A stretch of DNA of 64,000 nucleotides from the NCBI RefSeq assembly GCF_018866325.1, contig NZ_CP076457.1:5181001-5245000 (forward strand), written 5' to 3'. Within the stretch, counting starts at the first letter, position 1. Each line of letters opens with the position of its first letter. Shown piece by piece: positions 52,331 through 59,795 of the stretch. The notes under the pieces are model-generated. The model made no database searches. It was given only the letters and a program-made list of their open reading frames with translations, and was not told the DNA's origin. Origin of the DNA: Streptomyces sp. YPW6 (GTDB lineage Bacteria > Actinomycetota > Actinomycetes > Streptomycetales > Streptomycetaceae). A program made the translations under genes and the position numbers.

Positions 52331-52686
52331 GAGCCCCGCACGCGGCCGTAGGTAAAGAGATGGTAAAGGGCTGCAACCTTTGCGTACCCTCCCGGGTCAC
52401 ACATGGCGTCGGGACTTCCGGGGAGGGGTCCGGGGGGAACGGGAAGGCCCGACGGGAGGGGAAAGCGAGGGGGTCCGGCCGCGAGGCCGGGCCCCATTTC
52501 GCTGTCCCGGCCGGCATCGCACGGCGAGGAGTACGCCCGCCACGTCGGCCACGCCGACCTCATCCGCGAGTCGGTCGACGGCCTGACGGGCGAGGACCCG
52601 GGGTGACCTGGCGGGCCGGACCCGGGGCGGCCTGAAGGGCAGGGCGGAACGGGGGCCGCCCGGCGGTTGCCGGACGGCCCCCGGGA
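52331..52686. other. Intergenic region with two strong hairpins; no gene supported
   Basis: A G-rich stem at 52471-52496 (GGGGTCCGGCC against GGCCGGGCCCC, loop GCGA) lies about 140 bases after the isomerase gene, and a second at 52651-52682 ends four bases past the RNHCP stop. Between them a frame ending at 52606 reads EEYARHVGHADLIRESVDGL, which looks protein-like but has no start signal; it may be a gene remnant. Confidence 0.45.
52651..52682 (-). terminator. Terminator hairpin after the RNHCP gene pair
   Basis: GGGGGCCGCCCGG (52651-52663) pairs with CCGGACGGCCCCC (52670-52682) with a single G-U pair. It starts four bases after the minus-strand RNHCP stop. Confidence 0.7.
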
Positions 52687-53106
52687 TCACAGTGCGAGCA
52701 TCGCCCGCACGGGGATCTCCGCGTCCGCGAGCGGCCGCAGCGCCAGCCGGACGAGCGCCAGCGCGTTGTCGTCGCCCGCGATGCGGTTGGCGCTGAGCCG
52801 CCCGCACGCGAGGCAGTGGTGGATGAGCATCCACTCCCCGTCCTGCCGCACCGACAGGCTCAGGGGCGCCATCCGTCCACGGCACCCCGCCGCCCGGTCA
52901 CCCGGCACCCGCCCGTCCACATGCAGGCTGACCAGGCAGGACGGGCAGTGATTGCGGTGCGCGGTGCCCGGTGCCGCGAGCGGGACGTCGAGCCGGCAGC
53001 CGACGCACCGGAACGCGTCACCACGCGCCCCGGCCGGTCCGTGCAGCACGTCCTTCGCCCGCTGCGGACGCCGGCCTGATCCCCGACGGGGCTTGCGTCG
53101 CGTCAT
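52687..53106 (-). CDS. RNHCP-domain zinc-ribbon-like protein, copy 1
   Basis: The 139-residue basic protein carries the family-defining motif HRNHCPSCL, plus FRCVGC before it and HHCLACGRLSANRIAGDDN after it, giving paired CxxC sites likely to bind zinc. The N-terminus (MTRRKPRRGSGRRPQRAK) is strongly basic and could bind nucleic acid. The molecular role of the RNHCP family is not known to me. ATG 53106 has GGGAGG upstream. It follows its paralogue at 53129-53503 by 22 bp on the same strand, so they are co-transcribed. Confidence 0.85.
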   Translation of the reverse strand: MTRRKPRRGSGRRPQRAKDVLHGPAGARGDAFRCVGCRLDVPLAAPGTAHRNHCPSCLVSLHVDGRVPGDRAAGCRGRMAPLSLSVRQDGEWMLIHHCLACGRLSANRIAGDDNALALVRLALRPLADAEIPVRAMLAL

Positions 53107-53128
53107 CGGAGCCTCCCTTCCGCCCGGT

Positions 53129-53503
53129 TCACAGGTCACCGAAGGCTTCGAGCGGGAACGGCGGCTGGGCCAGTGGACGTACGGCCATCCGCATCAGGAT
53201 CAGCTGGTTGTCGTCCCCGCAGACGGGGTTCGAGGTCAGCTCGTCGCACCGGGTGCAGCGGTGGACGACCATCCAGTCGCCGGTGCGCAGCACCGCGATG
53301 GAGATCGGGGTCATCCGGCCCTCGCAGTCGGAGCGGCCGCCCTCGACGTGGTCGACGAGGTGCTGCGAGTGCAGGCAGCTGGGGCAGTGGTTGCGCCGGC
53401 TGCCGTCGGGCGCGTACGCGGCGACGGTCAGTCCGCAGCGGACGCAGGTGAAGGTGTCCAGGGAGGACATGGCTGAGCGGTGCTGGGGGTTGTCGTGAGA
53501 CAC
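53129..53503 (-). CDS. RNHCP-domain zinc-ribbon-like protein, copy 2
   Basis: The 124-residue paralogue of the next gene has the same layout: FTCVRCGLTV, RRNHCPSCLHSQH, a DCEGRMTPI segment and HRCTRCDELTSNPVCGDDNQ. It lacks the basic N-terminal tail of copy 1. I chose GTG 53503 because AAGGAG lies eight bases upstream; an internal ATG at 53470 (MSSLDTF) is the alternative. Tandem paralogues differing mainly in the tail suggest duplication followed by specialisation, or a heterodimer. Function unknown. Confidence 0.83.
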   Translation of the reverse strand: MSHDNPQHRSAMSSLDTFTCVRCGLTVAAYAPDGSRRNHCPSCLHSQHLVDHVEGGRSDCEGRMTPISIAVLRTGDWMVVHRCTRCDELTSNPVCGDDNQLILMRMAVRPLAQPPFPLEAFGDL

Positions 53504-53898
53504 CCGGATACTCCTTGCCGAAGATGAGGAACGAAGCAGCAGGGAAGTACCGAGCACCCCTCGCGTCGGGGGCGTACGGGGAGCGGGGCCGGACGGCTGC
53601 GCGACGGCAGCCGGCCGTGCGGGGTCAGCAGTCGGTCGCGTACGGCGGCCGCGGACACCCGGGCCCGGTCACCCCGGCACCACAGGTGCGGCGAGGGAGG
53701 CTCGGAGTCACGGTCCGGGGCATACGTCAACTGCTTTCCAGGGCTCACGCCCAGAGGTCACCCGCGGTCGGAACCTGCGGTCGAGGAGCGAGCACCGTAA
53801 CAAGGGGGCCGGGGGACGGGCCACCGAATTACGTGCGGCGGCCGGCGCGAACGGGTGCCCGGGTGACTGGCCGGCCGAACGTGGGGTATCCGGCGCAC
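53504..53898. other. Intergenic region, 395 bp, divergent promoters expected
   Basis: It separates the minus-strand RNHCP pair from a plus-strand membrane protein. An open minus-strand frame (to 53748) exists but has no start signal or recognisable content. I find no clear dyad or -10/-35 pair. Confidence 0.4.
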
Positions 53899-54165
53899 AT
53901 GGCCACCTCGAAGCGTGTCGCTCTCGCACCCCGAGCCGTACGGCAGTTGCGGCGGATCCGGCCGGTCTACCTCGGCGGGATGCTCATCTCCCTGCTGGTT
54001 CTCGTCCTCCAGGCCGACGGGGATCCGGGCGGTCGGCAGGCCGGGGTCGCCGGCCTGTTCCTGCTCGCGTTCACGGCCCTGTTCGCCCTCACGGCCGTGC
54101 AGCTGTGGCGGCATGGGCGGGGCGTCCACTGCAGCACGGCGAAGAAGCTGACGCGGACCGTCTGA
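53899..54165 (+). CDS. Small two-helix membrane protein
   Basis: The 88-residue protein has a basic N-terminus (KRVALAPRAVRQLRRIRP), a hydrophobic helix YLGGMLISLLVLVL, a short polar turn (DGDPGGRQAG), a second helix VAGLFLLAFTALFALTAV and a charged tail. Both ends are predicted inside. No family is recognised. ATG 53899 is the first Met giving the hydrophobic topology; the ribosome site is weak (GTGGGG about 15 bases upstream). It stands alone next to a frameshifted VOC gene on the other strand. Confidence 0.6.
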   Translation: MATSKRVALAPRAVRQLRRIRPVYLGGMLISLLVLVLQADGDPGGRQAGVAGLFLLAFTALFALTAVQLWRHGRGVHCSTAKKLTRTV

Positions 54166-54175
54166 GCCGGGCGGC

Positions 54176-54524
54176 TCAGCCCCGCAGCTCCGCCGGCCTG
54201 GCCGGCGCATCCTTGGCCGAGGCCCGATGCGCGGCAGCCCCCGTGCCGGGACGCGACCGTAGGCCGCCTTGAGCCCCGAGCGGAACGCCGCGTGCAGGCC
54301 GTCCACGTCCTCGGTGCGGATGGAGCACCCGGAGTGGGAGGACGCGGGGTCGTACTCCTCCATCCCGTACAGCTGGAGATGGACCGAGCCTCGCTCGACG
54401 ACGGCGTGCGTACGGGCTTCTCTGCAGGTGGACCGTGGTGAAGCCGAGAGCGGTGCAGAAGGCGATCACGGAGTCGAGCAGAGAGGTCCGGCAGGGAAGC
54501 ATCGGGACCGTCGTCTCGGTCATG
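54176..54524 (-). pseudogene. Frameshifted VOC (glyoxalase/bleomycin-resistance) family gene
   Basis: The minus-strand frame starting at 54524 reads MTETTVPMLPCRTSLLDSVI, then FCTALGFTTVHLQRSPYA. The VOC sequence then continues in another frame: VVERGSVHLQLYGMEEYDPA, SSHSGCSIRTEDVDGLHAAF and GLKAAYGRVPARGLPRIGP. The frames meet where ACGC appears twice in TACGCACGCCG, so a 4-bp duplication near 54405 explains the shift. After RIGP the family C-terminus (DPGGN and on) is absent. The gene is thus both shifted and truncated. A sequencing error could mimic the shift but not the missing end. Confidence 0.75.
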
Positions 54525-54634
54525 CGCGGCACTGTAGTCAAATTTGAATACCTTGGTCAGCGGCACCCGCGGCCTTCAGAAATGAAAATTCTCGCCGTTC
54601 CGGCACGTTTTCGCAGGTGAAGGGCGGCGGCATA

Positions 54635-54644
54635 GGTCTAGACC
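54635..54644. promoter_or_regulatory. DasR-like palindrome upstream of the lysozyme gene
   Basis: GGTCTAGACC (54635-54644) is a perfect palindrome and the core of the DasR-responsive element (consensus about TGGTCTAGACCA). Flanks are ATA and AAA, so outer positions are partly matched. It lies 126 bp upstream of the GH25 start. Confidence 0.6.
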
Positions 54645-54769
54645 AAAAGGTCCCTTTACGCCTTTCCGGGCCCGTGCGTTACTCATGACATGTGCATGGC
54701 ATCAACGCGATGCCGCTCGGATGCCGTGCCGTGCGCATCCCGTCCTCGTCAACGTGCCCGGAGGTGGCC

Positions 54770-55651
54770 GTGCTCGCGTACCGTTCTCCGTCCCGCCGAC
54801 TCCAGAGACCCAGAGGCGCCCTGCTGGCCGGTGCGCTCGTCAGCGCCGTGGCGCTGCTCCTGACCGGAACCGGCACGGCCGCCGCCGCGCCGCCCTCACC
54901 CGACGAGCCCGTCCGGCCCGGACACGCGTGGATGGGAGTGGGCACCCGCATCGAGCAGGGCCCCGCGTCCTCGGCAGCCGCCGGGATCACGCCGATGGAC
55001 ACCAGCGGTGTCCAGGGCATCGACGTCTCCCACTGGCAGGGGGCGATCAACTGGGGTTCGGTGAAGGCCGCGGGCATCGACTTCGCCTACATGAAGGCCA
55101 CCGAGGGCACGTCCTACAAGGACAGCCGGTTCAACGCCAACTACACCGGCTCCTACAACGCCGGCCTGATCCGGGGCGCGTACCACTTCGCCCGCCCGAA
55201 CGTCTCCAACGGGGCCACGCAGGCGGGCTACTTCGCGAGCAACGGCGGAGGGTGGTCGAAGGACGGCAGGACCCTGCCCGGTGTGCTGGACATCGAGCAC
55301 AACCCGTACGGCGCCATGTGCTACGGCCTCTCCACGACCCAGATGCGGACGTGGATCAACGACTTCTACAACACGTACAAGGCGCGTACCACCCGGGACG
55401 TCGTCATCTACACCACGGCCGGCTGGTGGAACACCTGTACCGGCGGCTGGACCGGCATGTCCGCCAAGTCCCCGCTCTGGGTGGCCCACTGGGGCACCGC
55501 CAGCCCGGCGGTCCCCGCCGGCTTCCCCACCTGGACGATCTGGCAGTACACGGCCACCGGCCGGGTCGCCGGAGTCTCCGGTGACGTGGACCGCAACAAG
55601 TTCAACGGCAGCTTCGCGCGGCTCCAGGCCCTCGCCAACAACACGCCGTAG
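54770..55651 (+). CDS. Secreted GH25 lysozyme (cellosyl-like)
   Basis: The 293-residue N-acetylmuramidase has a signal peptide (basic SPSRRLQRPR, hydrophobic core, Ala-rich cleavage near GTAAAAPPS) and a C-terminal GH25 domain starting GVQGIDVSHWQGAINWGSVK. Catalytic Asp and Glu are in GIDVSHWQ and LDIEHNPYG; IWQYTATGR and GDVDRNKFNG close the barrel. By memory it is very close to Streptomyces coelicolor cellosyl, which cleaves muramyl-glucosaminyl bonds including O-acetylated ones. I prefer GTG 54770 with GGAGG five bases upstream; upstream starts would add a non-signal extension. It is followed by a terminator and an amidase. Confidence 0.92.
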   Translation: MLAYRSPSRRLQRPRGALLAGALVSAVALLLTGTGTAAAAPPSPDEPVRPGHAWMGVGTRIEQGPASSAAAGITPMDTSGVQGIDVSHWQGAINWGSVKAAGIDFAYMKATEGTSYKDSRFNANYTGSYNAGLIRGAYHFARPNVSNGATQAGYFASNGGGWSKDGRTLPGVLDIEHNPYGAMCYGLSTTQMRTWINDFYNTYKARTTRDVVIYTTAGWWNTCTGGWTGMSAKSPLWVAHWGTASPAVPAGFPTWTIWQYTATGRVAGVSGDVDRNKFNGSFARLQALANNTP

Positions 55652-55665
55652 CCTGCCCGCCCGTG

Positions 55666-55706
55666 CGGTGGCCGGGTGAGCCCGGCGACGGCCCACCCGG
55701 CCACCG
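55666..55706 (+). terminator. 13-bp stem terminator after the lysozyme gene
   Basis: CGGTGGCCGGGTG (55666-55678) pairs perfectly with CACCCGGCCACCG (55694-55706), beginning 15 bases after the stop. The next gene starts 41 bases later, so it probably has its own promoter or receives partial read-through. Confidence 0.7.
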
Positions 55707-55746
55707 CCCCCACCGTGTGCCCACCCCCTCACACCAGGAGCCCGCC

Positions 55747-56400
55747 GTGAACCTTCCGCAGCCGTCCCGCCGCCGCATCCTGCTCGCCGGTGCCGGCGGC
55801 CTGGCCGCAGCCGCCTTACCGGGCGCGGCCCACGCCCTCGGCGCCGACGCCGTCGAACCCGACATCGACGGTACGGCGCAGTGGCGGGCCCGCCCGCCGC
55901 GGACCCCGGTGAGCCTGGTCGGGAAACGGCCGACGAAGATCATCGTGCACCACACGGTCAGCGCGAACACCTCCGACGTCTCCCGCGCCCAGGCCCACCG
56001 TCACGCCCACTGGGTCCAGGACCTCCACATGGACGAGAACGGGTGGACCGACACGGGCTACCACTTCCTCGTCAGCCGGGGCGGCTGGATCACCGAGGGC
56101 CGCCACCGCAGCCTCAGCACCCTGCGCGGCGGCGGCGACTTCGTCCTCGGCGCCCACACGTCCGGCCAGAACGACCAGGCCATCGGCATCGCCAACGAGG
56201 GCGCGTACCACGACGGCGCGCAGCCGCCCCGGGCCCAGTGGGAGGTCCTGGTGACCCTCTGCGCGTACGTCTGCGAGCAGTACGGCATCGCGCCCAGCCG
56301 CCTCTACGGGCACAAGGACTTCGGTGACACCCTCTGTCCGGGCGTCCTGCACGACAGGCTGCCGCAGCTCCGGAGCGAGGTCGCGGCGAGCATGGGGTGA
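55747..56400 (+). CDS. Tat-exported N-acetylmuramoyl-L-alanine amidase (PGRP-like)
   Basis: The 217-residue amidase_2/PGRP-family zinc amidase has metal ligands in IIVHHTVSAN (first His), GANEGAYHDG region and YGHKDFGDTLCPG (His and Cys). The N-terminus QPSRRRILLAGAGGLAAAAL is a twin-arginine signal peptide with an Ala-X-Ala site near AAHALG. It cuts the bond between muramic acid and the stem peptide, complementing the upstream lysozyme. GTG 55747 has AGGAGC upstream. The pair suggests a cell-wall lytic function in development or defence. Confidence 0.9.
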   Translation: MNLPQPSRRRILLAGAGGLAAAALPGAAHALGADAVEPDIDGTAQWRARPPRTPVSLVGKRPTKIIVHHTVSANTSDVSRAQAHRHAHWVQDLHMDENGWTDTGYHFLVSRGGWITEGRHRSLSTLRGGGDFVLGAHTSGQNDQAIGIANEGAYHDGAQPPRAQWEVLVTLCAYVCEQYGIAPSRLYGHKDFGDTLCPGVLHDRLPQLRSEVAASMG

Positions 56401-56493
56401 GCGGCGGGAAGCGCGTCGCGTCGCGTCCGGGTGCGCACGGTCCCGTGCGGCCGGCCCGTGCCTCCGGTGCTGCCTCTCGATGGCGTCGGCCCG

Positions 56494-56619
56494 TCAGGAC
56501 GACGTCTCGCACCGCCTGTTGACGGGGACTTTCAGCCCCAGTCTGATGGCATGCCCCGCGTTGACGCCGTACGCGATGTCCCGCAACAGGTTCCAGGCCT
56601 TGTGAAGCAGCGTCCGCAT
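56494..56619 (-). CDS. 41-residue peptide with its own operator-bearing promoter
   Basis: ATG 56619 is preceded by AGGGAG at eight bases and the product begins MRTLLHKAWNLLRDIAYGVN, ending VNRRCETSS. It is basic, amphipathic in the middle and has one Cys; there is no signal peptide or leader motif I know. A dyad at 56678-56695 overlaps the predicted -10, which argues for a regulated transcript. It may be a small membrane-active or regulatory protein. It follows the adenosine kinase gene by 94 bp. Confidence 0.5.
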   Translation of the reverse strand: MRTLLHKAWNLLRDIAYGVNAGHAIRLGLKVPVNRRCETSS

Positions 56620-56677
56620 CAGGCATCTCCCTGAGGTTGTGGCCCGGTCCGGGCTACGGGAAGGCTCCTGACATCAA

Positions 56678-56725
56678 CTATACATACCTGTATAGCAACA
56701 TTCTGGCGAGGCGTCAGGCGAGTCC
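56678..56725 (-). promoter_or_regulatory. Promoter with palindromic operator CTATAC-N6-GTATAG (copy 1)
   Basis: CTATACATACCTGTATAG (forward strand, 56678-56695) has 8-bp arms matching at seven positions around a 2-bp centre. On the minus strand CTGACG, a 17-bp spacer and TATACA form a promoter whose -10 lies in the dyad, reading into the 41-residue peptide gene. Confidence 0.6.
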
Positions 56726-57688
56726 GGCGAGCCGTGGTTCCGCGATGCGCGCCGCATCGGGGCCGTAGGCGCGCTCCATACGCGCTGTCAGCTCGGCCGG
56801 GGTCAGCTCGTACTCCTGGGTGCCGATCGCTTCGAGCACCGTGGTGGCCAGCGCGCAGCCCAGGCGCGCCGCCTGTTCCTGCGGCCACCCCCAGGCCGTA
56901 CCGGCGAGGAAGCCGGAGCGGAAGGCGTCTCCCGCCCCCGTGGGATCGGCGATCCGCTCCGCGGGCACGGCCGGGACCCGGAGGGCGGGTGCGCCTTCAC
57001 CGGCCAGGGCGACCCCGTCCGCGCCCAAGGTCGTGATCCAGGTGCCGACCCGGCGAAGGAGGTCGGCCCTGGACCACCCGGTGCGTTCGACGAGCAGGGC
57101 CTGCTCGTATGCGTTGGTGAACAGCCACCGGGCCCCGTCGACCAGTTGACGGGCCTGGTCGCGGTCGAGGCGGGCCAGCTGCTGGGAGGGATCGGCCGCC
57201 ACCGGGATGCCCAGGCGGTGCGCGGCGGCGGTGTGCCGGAGCATGGCCTCGGGGTCGTCGGCGCCGACGAGCACCAGGTCGGGCCGGTTCCGGAGAGCGG
57301 CCAGATCGATCCGGCGGGCTTCGGCCATGGCCCCCGCGTAGAACGTGGCGATCTGGTTCTGGTCCTCGTCGGTGGTGCAGACGAACCGCGCGGTGTGCAG
57401 GGACTCGCTGACCCGGACGGCGGAGGTGTCCACGCCGTGCGACCGCAGCCAGGCGTCGTACTCCGCGAAGTCCGCCCCCGCGGCGCCCACGAGAGCCGGC
57501 TCCAGTCCCAGCAGGCCCAGGCCGAAGCAGATGTTGGCGCCGACGCCACCCCTGCGCACCTCAAGGGCGTCGGCGAGGAACGACAGGGACACCCGCTCCA
57601 GCTGTTCCTTGAGCAGCTGTTCGGCGAAGCGGCCGGGAAAGGTCAGCAGATGGTCGGTCGCGATGGACCCGGTGACGGCGATACGCAT
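56714..57688 (-). CDS. adoK: PfkB-family adenosine kinase
   Basis: The 324-residue kinase starts MRIAVTGSIATDHLLTFPGR, which strongly recalls mycobacterial adenosine kinase. Other landmarks are RRGGVGANICFGLGLLG, ADPSQQLARL and the catalytic anion-hole motif DPTGAGDAFRSGF. It would convert adenosine to AMP. In a cluster with a SAM synthetase and two methyltransferases, this removes adenosine released from S-adenosylhomocysteine. ATG 57688 has AGGAGC nine bases upstream. The 136-bp gap to metK shows no clear terminator. Confidence 0.88.
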   Translation of the reverse strand: MRIAVTGSIATDHLLTFPGRFAEQLLKEQLERVSLSFLADALEVRRGGVGANICFGLGLLGLEPALVGAAGADFAEYDAWLRSHGVDTSAVRVSESLHTARFVCTTDEDQNQIATFYAGAMAEARRIDLAALRNRPDLVLVGADDPEAMLRHTAAAHRLGIPVAADPSQQLARLDRDQARQLVDGARWLFTNAYEQALLVERTGWSRADLLRRVGTWITTLGADGVALAGEGAPALRVPAVPAERIADPTGAGDAFRSGFLAGTAWGWPQEQAARLGCALATTVLEAIGTQEYELTPAELTARMERAYGPDAARIAEPRLAGLA

Positions 57689-57824
57689 GGACGGCGCTCC
57701 TCGAAGCTGTGGCCGGTGGTGGACGCGGCACGGGGGAGGGGGTGCGGCGCCGGCGGGCGGTGCGCGGCCCGGAGGAAGCCGCGCACCGCCCGCCGAACGC
57801 CCGGGGACCTGGTCCGGGTGGTCC

Positions 57825-59036
57825 TCAGCCCGCCGCGACCGCGGCCCGCAGGGCGTCGGCGCGGTCGGTGCGTTCCCAGGTGAACTCCTCCAGCTCACGG
57901 CCGAAGTGGCCGTAGGCGGCGGTCCGGGCGTAGATGGGCCGCAGCAGGTCGAGATCCCGGATGATCGCGGCCGGACGGAGGTCGAAGACCTGCCGGACGG
58001 CCGACTCGATCCTGGACACGGCGACCGTGTTCGTGCCGAAGGTCTCGACCAGCAGCCCCACCGGCTCGGCCTTGCCGATGGCGTAGGCGACCTGGACCTC
58101 GCAGCGCGCGGCGAGACCTGCGGCGACGACGTTCTTGGCGACCCAGCGCGTCGCGTAGGCCGCTGAACGGTCCACCTTGGAGGGGTCCTTGCCGGAGAAC
58201 GCGCCGCCGCCGTGACGGGCCATGCCCCCGTACGTATCGATGATGATCTTGCGTCCGGTGAGGCCCGCGTCCCCCATCGGCCCCCCTGTCTCGAAACGGC
58301 CGGTCGGGTTGATCAGGAGACGGTACTCGTCCGTCTCCAGCTTGATGCCGTCCTGCGCCAGCCCGGTCAGGACGTGCTCGACGACGTGCTCGCGGATGTC
58401 GGGGGCGAGCAGGCCGTCCAGGTCGACGTCGCCCGCGTGCTGCGAGGAGACCACCACGGTGTCGAGCCGGACCGGGCGGCTCCCGACGTACTCGACGGTG
58501 ACCTGGGTCTTCCCGTCCGGTCTCAGGTAGGAGACGGTGCCGTTCTTGCGGACCTCCGTCAGCCTCCGGGAGAGGCGGTGGGCCAGTTCGATCGGGAGCG
58601 GCATGAGGCTGGGCGTCTCGACGGTCGCGTATCCGAACATCAGGCCCTGGTCGCCCGCGCCCTGATCACCGAGTGCGTCCCCCTGGCCCCCCACCCTCCT
58701 CTCGTACGCGGTGTCGACGCCCTGCGCGATGTCCGGCGACTGGGCGCCGATCGACACCGACACACCGCAGGACGCCCCGTCGAAGCCCTTGGCGGACGAG
58801 TCGTACCCGATGTCGAGGATCTTCTGCCGCACCAGGTGCGCGATGTCGACGTAGGCGGTGGTCGACACCTCGCCCGCGACATGGACCTGGCCGGTGGTGA
58901 TCAGCGTCTCCACCGCGACACGGGCGGCGGGGTCGCGGCTGAGCAGTGCGTCGAGGATGGTGTCGCTTATCTGGTCGGCGATCTTGTCAGGGTGCCCCTC
59001 GGTCACGGACTCCGAGGTGAAGAGGGTGCGGGACAT
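57825..59036 (-). CDS. metK: S-adenosylmethionine synthetase
   Basis: The 403-residue enzyme makes SAM from methionine and ATP. SESVTEGHPDKIADQISD at the N-terminus, GAGDQGLMFGYA, and GGGAFSGKDPSKVDRSAAY with the phosphate-binding loop are all intact, and length is standard. ATG 59036 has GGAGC six bases upstream. Streptomyces normally has a housekeeping metK elsewhere near primary metabolism genes; this one lies among methyltransferases, a CBS-like enzyme and an exporter, so it is probably a pathway-dedicated second copy. That needs the rest of the genome to confirm. Confidence 0.95.
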   Translation of the reverse strand: MSRTLFTSESVTEGHPDKIADQISDTILDALLSRDPAARVAVETLITTGQVHVAGEVSTTAYVDIAHLVRQKILDIGYDSSAKGFDGASCGVSVSIGAQSPDIAQGVDTAYERRVGGQGDALGDQGAGDQGLMFGYATVETPSLMPLPIELAHRLSRRLTEVRKNGTVSYLRPDGKTQVTVEYVGSRPVRLDTVVVSSQHAGDVDLDGLLAPDIREHVVEHVLTGLAQDGIKLETDEYRLLINPTGRFETGGPMGDAGLTGRKIIIDTYGGMARHGGGAFSGKDPSKVDRSAAYATRWVAKNVVAAGLAARCEVQVAYAIGKAEPVGLLVETFGTNTVAVSRIESAVRQVFDLRPAAIIRDLDLLRPIYARTAAYGHFGRELEEFTWERTDRADALRAAVAAG

Positions 59037-59080
59037 GGGCGCTCCAGAGGTGTGGCGGATGGGGGTGGTGGCGCCGGCCG

Positions 59081-59728
59081 TTACGACGTGGAGGTGTTCT
59101 TGCGGAACACCCAGTAGTCGGCCCCCTCTTCGGCGATGTAACCGGCGTCCGGCATGGTGAACCGGAGCGTGGCCCGCGCGGTGACCTCCGGGGACCGTGC
59201 GAACTCCTCGAAGCCGGTCTCCGTGGCGTAGGAGCCTCGCGTGGAGACCAGGATCAGCCCGCCGGGCGTGGCGTACTCGATCAGGGTGAGCAGCGCGGGC
59301 GGCCGGACGTGGCCGAGGGTGAAGACCCCGCTGCTGACCACGATGCCGTACTGGGACAGCCGCTCGTCCCGCTCCGGCACGGAGAGGTCCACGCCGCCGT
59401 AGACCTTGCGGTAGGCGTTGGTCTTGCGCGCCTCGGCGGCCATGTTCTCGGAGAGGTCGACGCCGTCGATCTCGTACGTGCCCAGCGTCTGGAGGACGCT
59501 GCCGACGAGCCCGGTGCCGCAGCCGGCGTCGAATATCTCGGTCCGGGGTGTTCCGTAGGCGGAGGCGAGCAGGTGCACGAAATTCGCGGCGACCCTCGGC
59601 GCGATCCACTTCTGGTCGGCGAGGTCGGCGTCGTAGCCCGCCGCCCAGTTCTCGTAGTAGTTCTTCAGCCCGGGGGCGTCCTCGAAGAAGACGTGCGACT
59701 GCTTGATGTTCGTGAAGGAGCTGCTCAT
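59081..59728 (-). CDS. Class I SAM-dependent methyltransferase (METTL27-like)
   Basis: The 215-residue protein opens with a helix then NYYENWAAGYDADLADQ, followed by motif I EIFDAGCGTGLVGSVL near residue 70, the acidic loop DGVDLSENMAAEA, and VSSGVFTLGHVRPPALL. This arrangement resembles Williams-Beuren-type (METTL27) small-molecule methyltransferases. No substrate domain is attached. ATG 59728 has GAGAGG eight bases upstream. It lies 44 bp before metK and 67 bp after the exporter gene. Likely methylates the cluster product. Confidence 0.85.
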   Translation of the reverse strand: MSSSFTNIKQSHVFFEDAPGLKNYYENWAAGYDADLADQKWIAPRVAANFVHLLASAYGTPRTEIFDAGCGTGLVGSVLQTLGTYEIDGVDLSENMAAEARKTNAYRKVYGGVDLSVPERDERLSQYGIVVSSGVFTLGHVRPPALLTLIEYATPGGLILVSTRGSYATETGFEEFARSPEVTARATLRFTMPDAGYIAEEGADYWVFRKNTSTS

Positions 59729-59795
59729 GGAATTACCTCTCTGTCGGGCCGGGCCGGCGGACGTGTGCACGGTGGTCACGTCCGCCGGCATTCCT

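Noticed and set aside
52403..52606. Short frame ending EEYARHVGHADLIRESVDGL and on
   Set aside because: Protein-like at its end but the start half is Gly/Arg-rich, with no ribosome site; recorded only as a possible remnant.
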